From NCBI GenBank assembly GCA_964442365.1, contig CAYTZA010000017.1, positions 1 to 13,048 of the forward strand: a stretch of DNA of 13,048 nucleotides, written 5' to 3'. This stretch comes from CAYTZA01 sp964442365 (GTDB taxonomy: Bacteria > Patescibacteriota > Minisyncoccia > Phycocordibacterales > DAORIS01). The position numbers were made by a program, and so were the translations under genes. Each line of letters begins with the position of its first letter. The first letter of the stretch is position 1. Below the pieces are notes generated by a model, which worked only from the letters and a program-made list of their open reading frames with translations, did no database searches and was not told the DNA's origin. Of this stretch, positions 6,688 to 13,041 are shown in pieces.

Positions 6688-8205
6688 ATGAAATTATACC
6701 TACACGAAATCGGGAAACTAATACAAAACCTTAGAGAAGAACGTGGAATTACTCAATCAGTTTTTGCACAAAAACTTGGCACCACACAAAGTGCAGTAGC
6801 AAGAATAGAAAAAGGCGAACAAAATCTTTCTACTAGTATGCTCAAAAAAATTGGTGACGCTCTTAATCGAGATTTAGTTACAGTTGCAGACAGCTCGCTC
6901 AATATTCAAATCGAAGGTGGACACAAACTTAGAGGAAAAGTTGCGACCAAAACATCTAAAAACGGCGCCATGGGCCTACTTTCAGCTTCCCTTTTAAACA
7001 GAGGCACTACTCGTATTAAAAATGTACCAAAAATAGAAGAAGTGAAACGCATGATTGAAGTACTCCTTTCTATTGGAGTATCAGTACGCTGGATTGAAAA
7101 CGATCTTGAAATAAAAACTCCAGATCATATAGATATTGCAAGTATAGATATTAAAGCAGCAGAACGTACTCGTAGTATTGTTATGCTTATAGGGTCACTT
7201 ATACATTGGCAAAAAAACTTTCGATTACCACAAGCAGGAGGTTGTAAACTCGGATCCAGAACAGTAAAACCACACGTTTATGCTCTTGAAAAACTTGGAG
7301 TTACTATCAATACAAAATCTACATATTATGAAATCAAAGCTCCGAAACTAGCTCCAGCAAATATTATTCTTTACGAATCAGGAGATACTGTAACCGAAAA
7401 CGCTATCATTGCAGCAGCTGGTATTCCTGGTACAACCGTAATCAAATATGCTTCAGCAAATTATATGGGACAAGAAGTATGTTTCTACCTGGAAACTCTT
7501 GGAGTAAAAATAGAAGGTATCGGAACAACAACAATCACCGTACACGGTATAGATGCTCGAAAGATACGTAAAGATATTACATATTTTCTTTCTGAAGATC
7601 CGATTGAATCTATGTTTTTTATTGCAACAGCTATTGTCACAAAATCTTCTCTTATTATAGAAAGATGCCCTATAGAATTTCTTGAATTAGAACTATTGCG
7701 TCTAGAGAAAATGGGTTTCAAATACAAAATTCTAAAAACATACACCTCACTCAATGATCGTACTAAACTCGTTGATATTAAAACATTTCCTTCGGTACTC
7801 ACCGCTCCAGAAGAAAAAATCGAAGCTCGACCTTATCCTGGTATCAATATAGATAACCTTCCCTTTTTTGCAGTGATCGCAACACAAGCAAAAGGTACAA
7901 CACTTATACATGATTGGGTTTATGAAAAAAGAGCTATACATACCAAAGACCTCGACAAACTTGGCGCAGATACTATGCTTGCCGATCCACACCGTCTATA
8001 TATAAACGGACCAACACCACTTAAATCTGCTGAAGTTGTTTGCCCTCCAGCCCTTCGTCCTGGAGCCATAATCCTTATCGGTATGCTTGCTGCTCAAGGT
8101 GTTTCAACACTAAGAAACATATACAGCATCAATCGAGGATACGAAGATATTGTTCAACGTCTCAATCTTTTAGGAGCCAAAATAAAGATACTTCGTGATT
8201 TTTAA
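6688..8205 (+). CDS. XRE helix-turn-helix domain fused to a MurA-type enolpyruvyl transferase
   Basis: A 505-residue fusion. Residues about 7-62 are an XRE/Cro-type HTH, with the recognition region at about 20-41 (ITQSVFAQKLGTTQSAVARIEK). Residues about 75-505 are a full-length MurA (UDP-GlcNAc 1-carboxyvinyltransferase), the first committed step of peptidoglycan precursor synthesis using PEP. Catalytic features are retained: Lys91-Asn92 in SKNG, the Cys186 loop (GGCKLGSR), an aspartate in PGINID (389) matching E. coli Asp305, and an arginine in ALRPGA (457) matching Arg397. No ATG, GTG or TTG occurs in frame between residues 60 and 80, so the enzyme part cannot easily be made alone. It starts the plus-strand operon, 22 nt before priA. 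The divergent partner is mreB paralogue 2. It could be an active enzyme that also regulates, or a regulator sensing UDP-sugars or PEP through an enzyme fold. Confidence 0.93.
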   Translation: MKLYLHEIGKLIQNLREERGITQSVFAQKLGTTQSAVARIEKGEQNLSTSMLKKIGDALNRDLVTVADSSLNIQIEGGHKLRGKVATKTSKNGAMGLLSASLLNRGTTRIKNVPKIEEVKRMIEVLLSIGVSVRWIENDLEIKTPDHIDIASIDIKAAERTRSIVMLIGSLIHWQKNFRLPQAGGCKLGSRTVKPHVYALEKLGVTINTKSTYYEIKAPKLAPANIILYESGDTVTENAIIAAAGIPGTTVIKYASANYMGQEVCFYLETLGVKIEGIGTTTITVHGIDARKIRKDITYFLSEDPIESMFFIATAIVTKSSLIIERCPIEFLELELLRLEKMGFKYKILKTYTSLNDRTKLVDIKTFPSVLTAPEEKIEARPYPGINIDNLPFFAVIATQAKGTTLIHDWVYEKRAIHTKDLDKLGADTMLADPHRLYINGPTPLKSAEVVCPPALRPGAIILIGMLAAQGVSTLRNIYSINRGYEDIVQRLNLLGAKIKILRDF

Positions 8206-8227
8206 CCTTTTTTGATACCATGAAGCT

Positions 8228-10123
8228 ATGTATCTCGTCGAAATAATACCAATAGCCAGAGGAATCACGAGAGAAAAATTAACGTATTTTTCAATTGAAG
8301 CACCACCAATCGGTAGTGTTGTAAGTATTCCCCTTAGAAACAAAAAAGGCAAAGGTATTGTAAGTGATATAAAAAATGCCCGTGAAGAACGTTCAGAAAT
8401 ACGCTCTGCAGAATTTGAAATAAAAAAGATAGATACCTTTTCTCCAAAAGAAATTGTTCCTAGATCATTTTCTACAATCGCACAAGAATTGGCAACTTAT
8501 TATGCGACAACAACAGGAAGCGTATTGTGGAATCTTTTGCCTAAAACTATTATAGATAATCACACGGCACTACCAGAATTTATAACATCATCAACACCAA
8601 GTCCGATTGGACATACTCGTACGGTTATTGTACGCGCAGCTACTGAAGAAAGAATTAGTAACTATCGTGCTGCCATACGAGAACATTTTGCTAAAACAAA
8701 ATCAGCCTATCTTTGCACTCCAACCATAGAAGACGCCGAACAACTTGCTCGTGAATTATCACGAGGTATCGAGGGTTATACGTATATTCTTCACAGTGAA
8801 CTTCCACGAAAAAAACTTCTAGAAACTTGGCTTGCTATAGCAGCAGAACCACATCCGGTACTGATTATTGGTACAGCACTCTTTCTCTGTGCTCCACGAC
8901 AAGATATCGGTCTTATTGTTATAGAAAGAGAAAACTCTCGAGCATATCGTATGCAGTCACGACCATATATAGATATGCGTCGAGTAGCCACCACCTATGC
9001 TCACCATATAGGTGCAAAAATCATGCGAGGAGATATTGTAGTATCTACTGAAAGTTGGTATAGCTCACAAGAAAATGAATTCGGCACAATCGAATATAGA
9101 GACGAACGATCTGAACGCACACCAAAACTTTCTATTGTTGATATGGGTACATATAAACTAGAAGAAAAAAAGCCATTTAGAACTATTTCAGACGAATTAC
9201 ATGAACTTATAAAAACAACGATTAGAGATAAGAAACGTCTCTTTCTTTTTACACCACGCAAGGGTCTCTACCCCACCACAGTTTGTGGAGATTGCGGCAC
9301 TGTTGCACTTTGTAAAAAATGTAGCGCTCCTGTAGTCGTTCACTCAGGATCCACAGAAAATGAATATCTTTTTGTATGTCACCACTGTGGTACCACACGA
9401 CCAACAGAAGAACGTTGCCAACACTGTGATAGCTGGAAACTGGCAGCACTTGGTGTTGGTATTGAAAGAGTCTTCGAAGATTTACAAAGAGATTACCCTG
9501 AGGCATCGATCAGTATCCTCGATAAAAATACTGAATCAACACGAGCACGAGCACGAAAACATATTGAACGATTCAACGAAACGCAAGGGGCTATTCTTCT
9601 TGGAACAGAATATGCTCTTTTATATCTCACAGAAATAGAATCAAGCGCCGCAGTATCACTTGATTCTCTTTTTCTTATACCAGATTTTCGTATGCACGAA
9701 CGCATACTTGGCATACTAGCAACCATACAATCAAAGACTCGCTCCAATTTTCTTATACAAACTCGTACACCAACACATGCACTATTTGGACATCTTGCTA
9801 AAAAAACATTTCGTGATTTTTACAATTCTGAACTTGAAGATCGTCGTAATCTTAAGTACCCGCCTTTTAGTTTGTATATAAAAATCACACGCAAAGGCAA
9901 AAAAGAAAATGTTGAAGCGGATATAGCAGAATTACAAAGAAAACTTAGTGATTATGATCCCCTATCTTATCCTGGTCGTATTGAGAAAATTCGTGGCACA
10001 TACATCATGCATCTCCTTATAAATCTTGACCCTGCAGATTGGGTAGACGAAGACTTACGAAAAAAACTTGCATCGCTTCCACACCACTGGACGATACAAG
10101 TAGACCCAGACTCGTTATTGTAG
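8228..10123 (+). CDS. priA: PriA-like primosomal protein with degenerate helicase motifs
   Basis: A 631-residue PriA homologue. The N-terminal 3'-DNA-end-binding domain is recognisable at 1-50 (IGSVVSIPLR, KGKGIVSD). The helicase core keeps the family outline but not the catalysis. Where the Walker A loop is expected there is VRAATEERISNY (135-146). The DEEH box is IEREN (232-236). The AGRAGR motif is IQSKTR (500-505). By contrast all eight zinc cysteines are present (C353, C356, C362, C365, C384, C387, C397, C400), as is GVGIERVFEDL (409-419). IPDFRMHER (484-492) corresponds to the PDFRAxER block. The C-terminal domain is present (YPPFSLYIK, 544-552). PriA rebuilds stalled replication forks. 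This version could bind DNA and organise partners but is unlikely to hydrolyse ATP. The long continuous frame and conserved zinc site argue against a pseudogene. It is followed by def after 7 nt. Confidence 0.85.
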   Translation: MYLVEIIPIARGITREKLTYFSIEAPPIGSVVSIPLRNKKGKGIVSDIKNAREERSEIRSAEFEIKKIDTFSPKEIVPRSFSTIAQELATYYATTTGSVLWNLLPKTIIDNHTALPEFITSSTPSPIGHTRTVIVRAATEERISNYRAAIREHFAKTKSAYLCTPTIEDAEQLARELSRGIEGYTYILHSELPRKKLLETWLAIAAEPHPVLIIGTALFLCAPRQDIGLIVIERENSRAYRMQSRPYIDMRRVATTYAHHIGAKIMRGDIVVSTESWYSSQENEFGTIEYRDERSERTPKLSIVDMGTYKLEEKKPFRTISDELHELIKTTIRDKKRLFLFTPRKGLYPTTVCGDCGTVALCKKCSAPVVVHSGSTENEYLFVCHHCGTTRPTEERCQHCDSWKLAALGVGIERVFEDLQRDYPEASISILDKNTESTRARARKHIERFNETQGAILLGTEYALLYLTEIESSAAVSLDSLFLIPDFRMHERILGILATIQSKTRSNFLIQTRTPTHALFGHLAKKTFRDFYNSELEDRRNLKYPPFSLYIKITRKGKKENVEADIAELQRKLSDYDPLSYPGRIEKIRGTYIMHLLINLDPADWVDEDLRKKLASLPHHWTIQVDPDSLL

Positions 10124-10130
10124 TATTCTC

Positions 10131-10652
10131 ATGGACATGATAGTTCAAAGAGAACATCCTGTATTAAGGGAAAAGGCTGGTTTGGTTAAAAAGGTTGAAA
10201 TAGGCACACCCCGCTTCAATACTATTATATCTGATATGAAAAAAGCACTGCATTCACAAGATGATGGTGTTGCTATCGCTGCCCCACAAATTGGAGTACC
10301 CCTTCGTATTTTCATAGTTTCAGGAAAAGTTTTTGACATGCGTAAAAAAAATCCTCCAACCATACCAACACCAGATCTTATCTGTATTAATCCCCATCTC
10401 ACCAAACTTTCAAAAGAGAAAAAATGGGTCCCCGAAGGTTGTTTATCAGTAAGATATCTGTATGGCCGTGTTGAACGTAGCACTCGTGCAACACTTGATG
10501 CAACTAACGAACAGGGACAACCTTTTACTCTTGGAGCATCTGGTCTTTTGGCACAAATATTTCAGCATGAAGTAGATCATCTTGATGGTATTTTATTTAC
10601 CGACAAAGCAAAAGACGTAGAAGATATTCCTCCAAATTATGATGAAGAATAA
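10131..10652 (+). CDS. def: Peptide deformylase
   Basis: A 173-residue metal-dependent hydrolase that removes the formyl group from nascent N-termini. All three family motifs are visible: motif 1 GVAIAAPQ (46-53, normally GxGxAAxQ), motif 2 EGCLS (102-106) with metal ligand Cys104, and motif 3 QHEVDH (145-150) with ligands His146 and His150 and catalytic Glu147. The second Gly of motif 1 is Ala (GVA instead of GVG), a small deviation. An insertion at about 68-82 (DMRKKNPPTIPTPD) extends the loop between strands. Two in-frame Met codons (1 and 3) could start it; neither has a Shine-Dalgarno sequence. The downstream fmt adds the same formyl group to Met-tRNA, a pairing conserved across bacteria as priA-def-fmt. 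fmt overlaps it by 14 nt. Confidence 0.97.
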   Translation: MDMIVQREHPVLREKAGLVKKVEIGTPRFNTIISDMKKALHSQDDGVAIAAPQIGVPLRIFIVSGKVFDMRKKNPPTIPTPDLICINPHLTKLSKEKKWVPEGCLSVRYLYGRVERSTRATLDATNEQGQPFTLGASGLLAQIFQHEVDHLDGILFTDKAKDVEDIPPNYDEE

Positions 10653-11505
10653 AACATATAAATTTGGCTTTTTTGGTAGTTCATCTTTTTCTATCGCAGT
10701 ATTAAATGAACTTGAAAAACACAAAATACTACCAACAGTAATAATCACAACACCTGATAAACCAAAAGGCAGGAATCTGATCATGACACCAAGTGATACA
10801 AAGGTTTGGGGAGATACTAGACAAATACCTGTACTCTGCCCTGAAAAACTATCTGATCCTGATTTTCAAAAAACCTTAAAAGAATACAACTGTGAAGTGT
10901 TTATTGTTGCTTCATATGGAAAAATAATTCCAGAAAGCATTTTATATATGCCAAAAGAAAAAACACTTAACATCCACCCATCTCTTCTTCCTGCATATCG
11001 CGGAGCATCCCCGATTCAATCTATGATTCTCGCCGATGAAACATCTATTGGTGTCAGTATCATGGAACTTGATAAAGAAATGGATCACGGGCCTATCGTT
11101 ATAAAGCAAGAAGTATTACCAGTATCATGGCCTTTATACGAAGAGCAAGCTGAACTTTTACTTGCAACAGAAGGAGGAAAAATCCTTGCCGAACTCTTAC
11201 CACAGTGGCTCAATAAACAAATGCCAACTACCCCACAAGAACATAGTAAAGCGACCTACACTAAAAAATTTACCAAAGAAGATGGACTTCTTGATCTATC
11301 CAACAATCCTCGCACTAATTATTTAAAAATCTTAGCTTTCCATCGTTCACCTAAAGCTTATTTTTTTGATGAGTACAATGGTCAACAAATTAGAGTTATT
11401 GTTACATCTGCACGTTTTGAAAATCAAAATCTTGTTATAGAAAAGGTTATTCCTGAAGGCAAAAAAGAGATGCTCTATACCGATTATTTAAGAGGAAAAA
11501 AATAA
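10639..11505 (+). CDS. fmt: Methionyl-tRNA formyltransferase
   Basis: A 288-residue enzyme that formylates initiator Met-tRNA using 10-formyl-tetrahydrofolate. The N-terminal Rossmann-like domain begins KFGFFGSSSFS (8-18). The catalytic residues are in NIHPSLLPAYRG (111-122: Asn111, His113) and ELDKEMDHGPI (143-153: Asp149). The C-terminal OB-like tRNA-binding domain (about 205-288) starts near ATYTKKFTKEDG and is somewhat short; E. coli Fmt has 315 residues. Two adjacent ATG codons (10639 and 10642) lie inside the 3' end of def. The 14-nt overlap with no Shine-Dalgarno sequence suggests coupling to def. It is the last gene of the plus-strand operon. No plus-strand T-tract follows the downstream hairpin, so termination in this direction is unclear. 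Confidence 0.96.
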   Translation: MMKNKTYKFGFFGSSSFSIAVLNELEKHKILPTVIITTPDKPKGRNLIMTPSDTKVWGDTRQIPVLCPEKLSDPDFQKTLKEYNCEVFIVASYGKIIPESILYMPKEKTLNIHPSLLPAYRGASPIQSMILADETSIGVSIMELDKEMDHGPIVIKQEVLPVSWPLYEEQAELLLATEGGKILAELLPQWLNKQMPTTPQEHSKATYTKKFTKEDGLLDLSNNPRTNYLKILAFHRSPKAYFFDEYNGQQIRVIVTSARFENQNLVIEKVIPEGKKEMLYTDYLRGKK

Positions 11506-11525
11506 AAAAACCCGTTTTCACGGGT
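11500..11525 (-). terminator. Intrinsic terminator of the 211-residue protein gene
   Basis: On the minus strand, a 6-bp stem (ACCCGT/ACGGGT, 11525-11520 and 11515-11510) with a 4-nt GAAA loop is followed at once by a T-rich run (7 T, A, then more T). It begins 9 nt after the stop at 11535. The T-run lies over the 3' end of fmt. On the plus strand the hairpin has an A-run before it but no T-run after it, so it works mainly for the minus strand. Confidence 0.85.
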
Positions 11526-11534
11526 GGTGGACAC

Positions 11535-12170
11535 TTACTCTTTACAACTAGATATGAGTGCCTCTAAAAATATCAACTCATCGCTAGCAAGAATGGTTAG
11601 TCTTTCAAGATCCTCTATGTCGGAAACGCACAATGGTTCTCTTTGTGTATACAGAGCACCAAGCTCTATTCCACGCTTGTAATAAGCAAGGTCGTACTTA
11701 GGGATACAAACTTCATACCCTCTCACATCCCTTAAAAGAGTCTCCTCCGCGATTGCAAGACCCAAGAAACAACGACTCCTTCCCCGACCATCTTGTAACG
11801 GTTTCCCTAGGGGGAGAATGTCAATAAGGGAGTACGTTACACTAAACGTAGGAATCTCTGTCCATAATCCATCAGACAAAGGACTGTCTCCAAAATCGAT
11901 ACGTACTTTTCGTCCTTCAGGCATTTTGCCGACAATACTTAAAGGAGACTGCCCATACAAGTGATCGTAAACACCTGCTTTTTTGACCACCTCATCCACA
12001 AAAGTAGAAAGTTCAGATGGTTGAGTAAACAAACGATGAACCATAGCTTGAAGCCTTTGGAAAGCGACTCCTGCCCTTTCACGAATCCTCTCTCCTTCAG
12101 CTAGATCGTGCTTCATCTGAGCTCTCTTAAACAAACTGTTAATGTCCTCAGTGTTTATACCACGTGGCAT
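11535..12170 (-). CDS. Hypothetical protein, 211 residues, with strong Shine-Dalgarno site
   Basis: I do not recognise this protein. It is soluble, with no signal peptide or membrane segment. The N-terminal part (about 6-60) is charged and probably helical (INTEDINSLFKRAQMKHDLAEGER region). The middle (about 75-155) contains likely beta strands, and the C-terminus (about 180-210) is again acidic and helical. No catalytic motif or cysteine cluster stands out. The start at 12170 (MPRGINTED) is preferred over an upstream ATG at 12212 because AAGGAGGT lies 5 nt before it. The gene is monocistronic: a candidate promoter lies upstream and an intrinsic terminator lies 9 nt downstream. It converges on fmt. 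Base composition looks somewhat richer in G and C than the neighbouring housekeeping genes, and its leader style differs from theirs, which could mean recent acquisition or a different expression class. Confidence 0.75.
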   Translation of the reverse strand: MPRGINTEDINSLFKRAQMKHDLAEGERIRERAGVAFQRLQAMVHRLFTQPSELSTFVDEVVKKAGVYDHLYGQSPLSIVGKMPEGRKVRIDFGDSPLSDGLWTEIPTFSVTYSLIDILPLGKPLQDGRGRSRCFLGLAIAEETLLRDVRGYEVCIPKYDLAYYKRGIELGALYTQREPLCVSDIEDLERLTILASDELIFLEALISSCKE

Positions 12171-12175
12171 AATAC

Positions 12176-12183
12176 ACCTCCTT
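12176..12183 (-). promoter_or_regulatory. Consensus Shine-Dalgarno site that decides the start of the 211-residue protein
   Basis: The minus strand reads AAAGGAGGTG and then five bases later (counted from AAGGAGGT) ATG at 12170-12168. This is a full anti-SD match at good spacing. It lies inside the coding part of the longer alternative frame from 12212, which therefore is unlikely to be used. Confidence 0.85.
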
Positions 12184-12192
12184 TCTGTCGAA

Positions 12193-12222
12193 AGAGTACA
12201 CCACAATGACAAACTCGGTCAA
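12193..12222 (-). promoter_or_regulatory. Candidate sigma-70-type promoter for the 211-residue protein gene
   Basis: On the minus strand TTGACC (12222-12217) and TACTCT (12198-12193) are 18 nt apart. The first differs from the -35 consensus at one base; the second matches the -10 consensus at three. Initiation would fall a few bases before the Shine-Dalgarno site, giving a short but SD-bearing leader. The position between the upstream terminator and the SD supports it. Confidence 0.5.
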
Positions 12223-12229
12223 GATATTA

Positions 12230-12255
12230 AAATAAAAACCCCGATTTCTCAGGGT
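12230..12255 (-). terminator. Intrinsic terminator of the cysteine-rich small protein gene
   Basis: On the minus strand a 7-bp stem (ACCCTGA pairing with TCGGGGT, including one T-G wobble; 12255-12249 with 12244-12238) closes a GAAA tetraloop and is followed by TTTTATTT. It starts 5 nt after the TGA stop at 12261. It separates this gene from the promoter of the next one. Confidence 0.85.
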
Positions 12256-12260
12256 AATAA

Positions 12261-12476
12261 TCAATCAATTGACGAGCAAAAACGATTAGCACAACCGATA
12301 CGGGGTGCAGCTGTACAAATACTTCTGTGCTGAGAAAGAGATCCTGATGATATTTTTCTTCCACAATTTTCACAAACAAAACAACAAAGGCCTCGATCTG
12401 GACAGCCAAGATGTGGACTGTCGTGACACGGACAAATACAATCCTCCCATTCTTGTGGTTTTACCATGATAGCCAA
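12261..12476 (-). CDS. Cysteine-rich small protein with a C2HC zinc-finger-like motif
   Basis: A 71-residue protein with 11 cysteines and three histidines; I do not recognise the family. The N-terminal half has C13, C15, C17, H18, H22 and C25 in a CxCxCH...H..C pattern. The central part has C35-x2-C38-x11-H50-x3-C54 with GRK after the second Cys and a Leu three residues before the His, much like a C2HC zinc finger of the eukaryotic ZC2HC1 type. C62 and C67 follow. It probably binds two metal ions. No membrane or export signal is visible. The start is chosen as TTG at 12476 because an AAGGAGGT site lies 5 nt upstream, the same spacing as the neighbouring gene; the ATG at 12467 would give 68 residues but lie 14 nt from that site. 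An own terminator follows. Confidence 0.65.
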   Translation of the reverse strand: MAIMVKPQEWEDCICPCHDSPHLGCPDRGLCCFVCENCGRKISSGSLSQHRSICTAAPRIGCANRFCSSID

Positions 12477-12481
12477 AACGC

Positions 12482-12489
12482 ACCTCCTT
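12482..12489 (-). promoter_or_regulatory. Consensus Shine-Dalgarno site that favours a TTG start
   Basis: The minus strand reads AAGGAGGT, five bases, then TTG (12476-12474). The in-frame ATG at 12467 is 14 nt away, beyond usual spacing. The arrangement copies that of the neighbouring 211-residue protein gene, including the G after the site. Confidence 0.75.
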
Positions 12490-12537
12490 GTGATTTAAAA
12501 TACGCCAGAACAACCTATTCTATTTTAATTCTACTCC

Positions 12538-12759
12538 TTACTCAGGCAAAGACAATATCTTACTTGGAGAATGATGCCCACTTACAATACGTACAACCCC
12601 CTTTTCTAATTTAAAATACTCTCTAATAAGTTCCAGCACTTTCTTATTGGCCATATTTCTCTCAGCTTTTTCTCGCACGTCTACTTCAAAATGATCCTTA
12701 CTTTTCTGTCTAATCGCATCATTTTTCATACTAGTTTTTACTCTTACTTTTATATACAT
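12538..12759 (-). CDS. DUF167/YggU (UPF0235) family protein
   Basis: A 73-residue protein with the DUF167 pattern. There is an N-terminal strand (MYIKVRVKTSMK), then DHFEVDVREKAERNMAN (22-38) corresponding to the family's VxVxAxPxxGxAN block, a helix (KKVLELIREYF, 39-49), and IVSGHHSPSKIL (58-69) matching the IVSGxxSRxK segment. The family is small (80-100 residues) and widespread, and its molecular function is not settled. This copy is at the short end and keeps the Ala-Asn and SG...K positions. No Shine-Dalgarno sequence precedes the ATG. The cysteine-rich gene starts 61 nt downstream on the same strand, so they could share a transcript, though that gene's strong ribosome site suggests separate control. 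Confidence 0.85.
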   Translation of the reverse strand: MYIKVRVKTSMKNDAIRQKSKDHFEVDVREKAERNMANKKVLELIREYFKLEKGVVRIVSGHHSPSKILSLPE

Positions 12760-12804
12760 ATTTGATTTTTTCTGTGCTAAAACTTTATCACATATAGTGT
12801 ATTC

Positions 12805-12833
12805 TTCACATATTCATAAAAAACTGATATGAT
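12805..12833 (+). promoter_or_regulatory. Candidate promoter for tRNA-Asn and the nuclease remnant
   Basis: TTCACA (12805-12810) and TATGAT (12828-12833) are exactly 17 nt apart, and TG lies one base before the second box, making an extended -10. This is the best promoter match in the window. Initiation near 12840 would give a leader of about 130 nt before the tRNA. Confidence 0.5.
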
Positions 12834-12859
12834 GCCAAAGCACGTTGAAAACAAAATAT

Positions 12860-12979
12860 ATGCCTTGGAAATTAGTATATAGCGAAAAGTATTTAAACAT
12901 ACTTGATGCACGTAAACGTGAGCAGTATTTCAAAAGTACTGCTGGTCGTCGGTATATCAAAAAACACATTCCCCTGTAG
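12860..12979 (+). pseudogene. C-terminal remnant of a GIY-YIG nuclease gene, ending inside tRNA-Asn
   Basis: Thirty-nine codons from ATG 12860 match the conserved C-terminal end of small GIY-YIG nucleases (UvrC/YhbQ-like, usually about 80-100 residues): PWKLVYSE, then DARKREQYFKSTAGRRYIKKH. The N-terminal half with the GIY and YIG motifs and the catalytic Arg and Glu is absent. The same frame upstream meets a stop at 12830 after about ten unrelated codons, and I see no N-terminal part in other frames. The last residues (IPL) and the TAG stop come from the first ten bases of the tRNA gene. It is therefore a 5'-truncated fragment and cannot be an active nuclease. It might still be translated, since an ATG happens to be present, but the short length and the loss of the active site argue for decay. 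Confidence 0.75.
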
Positions 12980-13041
12980 CTCAGCGGTAGAGCAATCGCC
13001 TGTTAAGCGATTGGTCGCAGGTTCGAATCCTGCCGGGGGAG
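12970..13041 (+). tRNA. tRNA-Asn (anticodon GTT)
   Basis: A complete cloverleaf can be folded. The acceptor stem TCCCCTG pairs with CGGGGGA (12970-12976 with 13034-13040, one G-T pair). The D stem is GCTC/GAGC (12979-12982, 12990-12993). The anticodon stem is ATCGC/GCGAT (12995-12999, 13007-13011), with loop CTGTTAA giving anticodon GTT at 13002-13004. The variable loop has 5 nt. The T stem is GCAGG/CCTGC with loop TTCGAAT. The discriminator base is G at 13041. CCA is not encoded, so a CCA-adding enzyme is needed. It decodes AAC and AAT. Confidence 0.97.

Noticed and set aside
7485..7802. Minus-strand open frame of 105 codons
   Set aside because: It is antisense to the conserved MurA part of the fusion, with no recognisable domain or ribosome site.
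9541..9556. Short tandem repeat (acgagc units)
   Set aside because: It merely encodes an Arg-Ala run in the PriA-like protein; too short to be a functional repeat.
8600..9740. Possible frameshifts explaining the lost PriA helicase motifs
   Set aside because: The frame is continuous, family blocks flank each lost motif in the same frame, and the replaced segments have the expected length, so substitutions explain the loss better.
10145..10483. Minus-strand open frame of 112 codons
   Set aside because: It is antisense to peptide deformylase and covers its conserved motifs; no independent evidence for a gene.
12171..12212. Longer start (ATG 12212) for the 211-residue protein
   Set aside because: The consensus Shine-Dalgarno site and the candidate -10 box lie inside this stretch, and the ATG at 12170 has ideal spacing.
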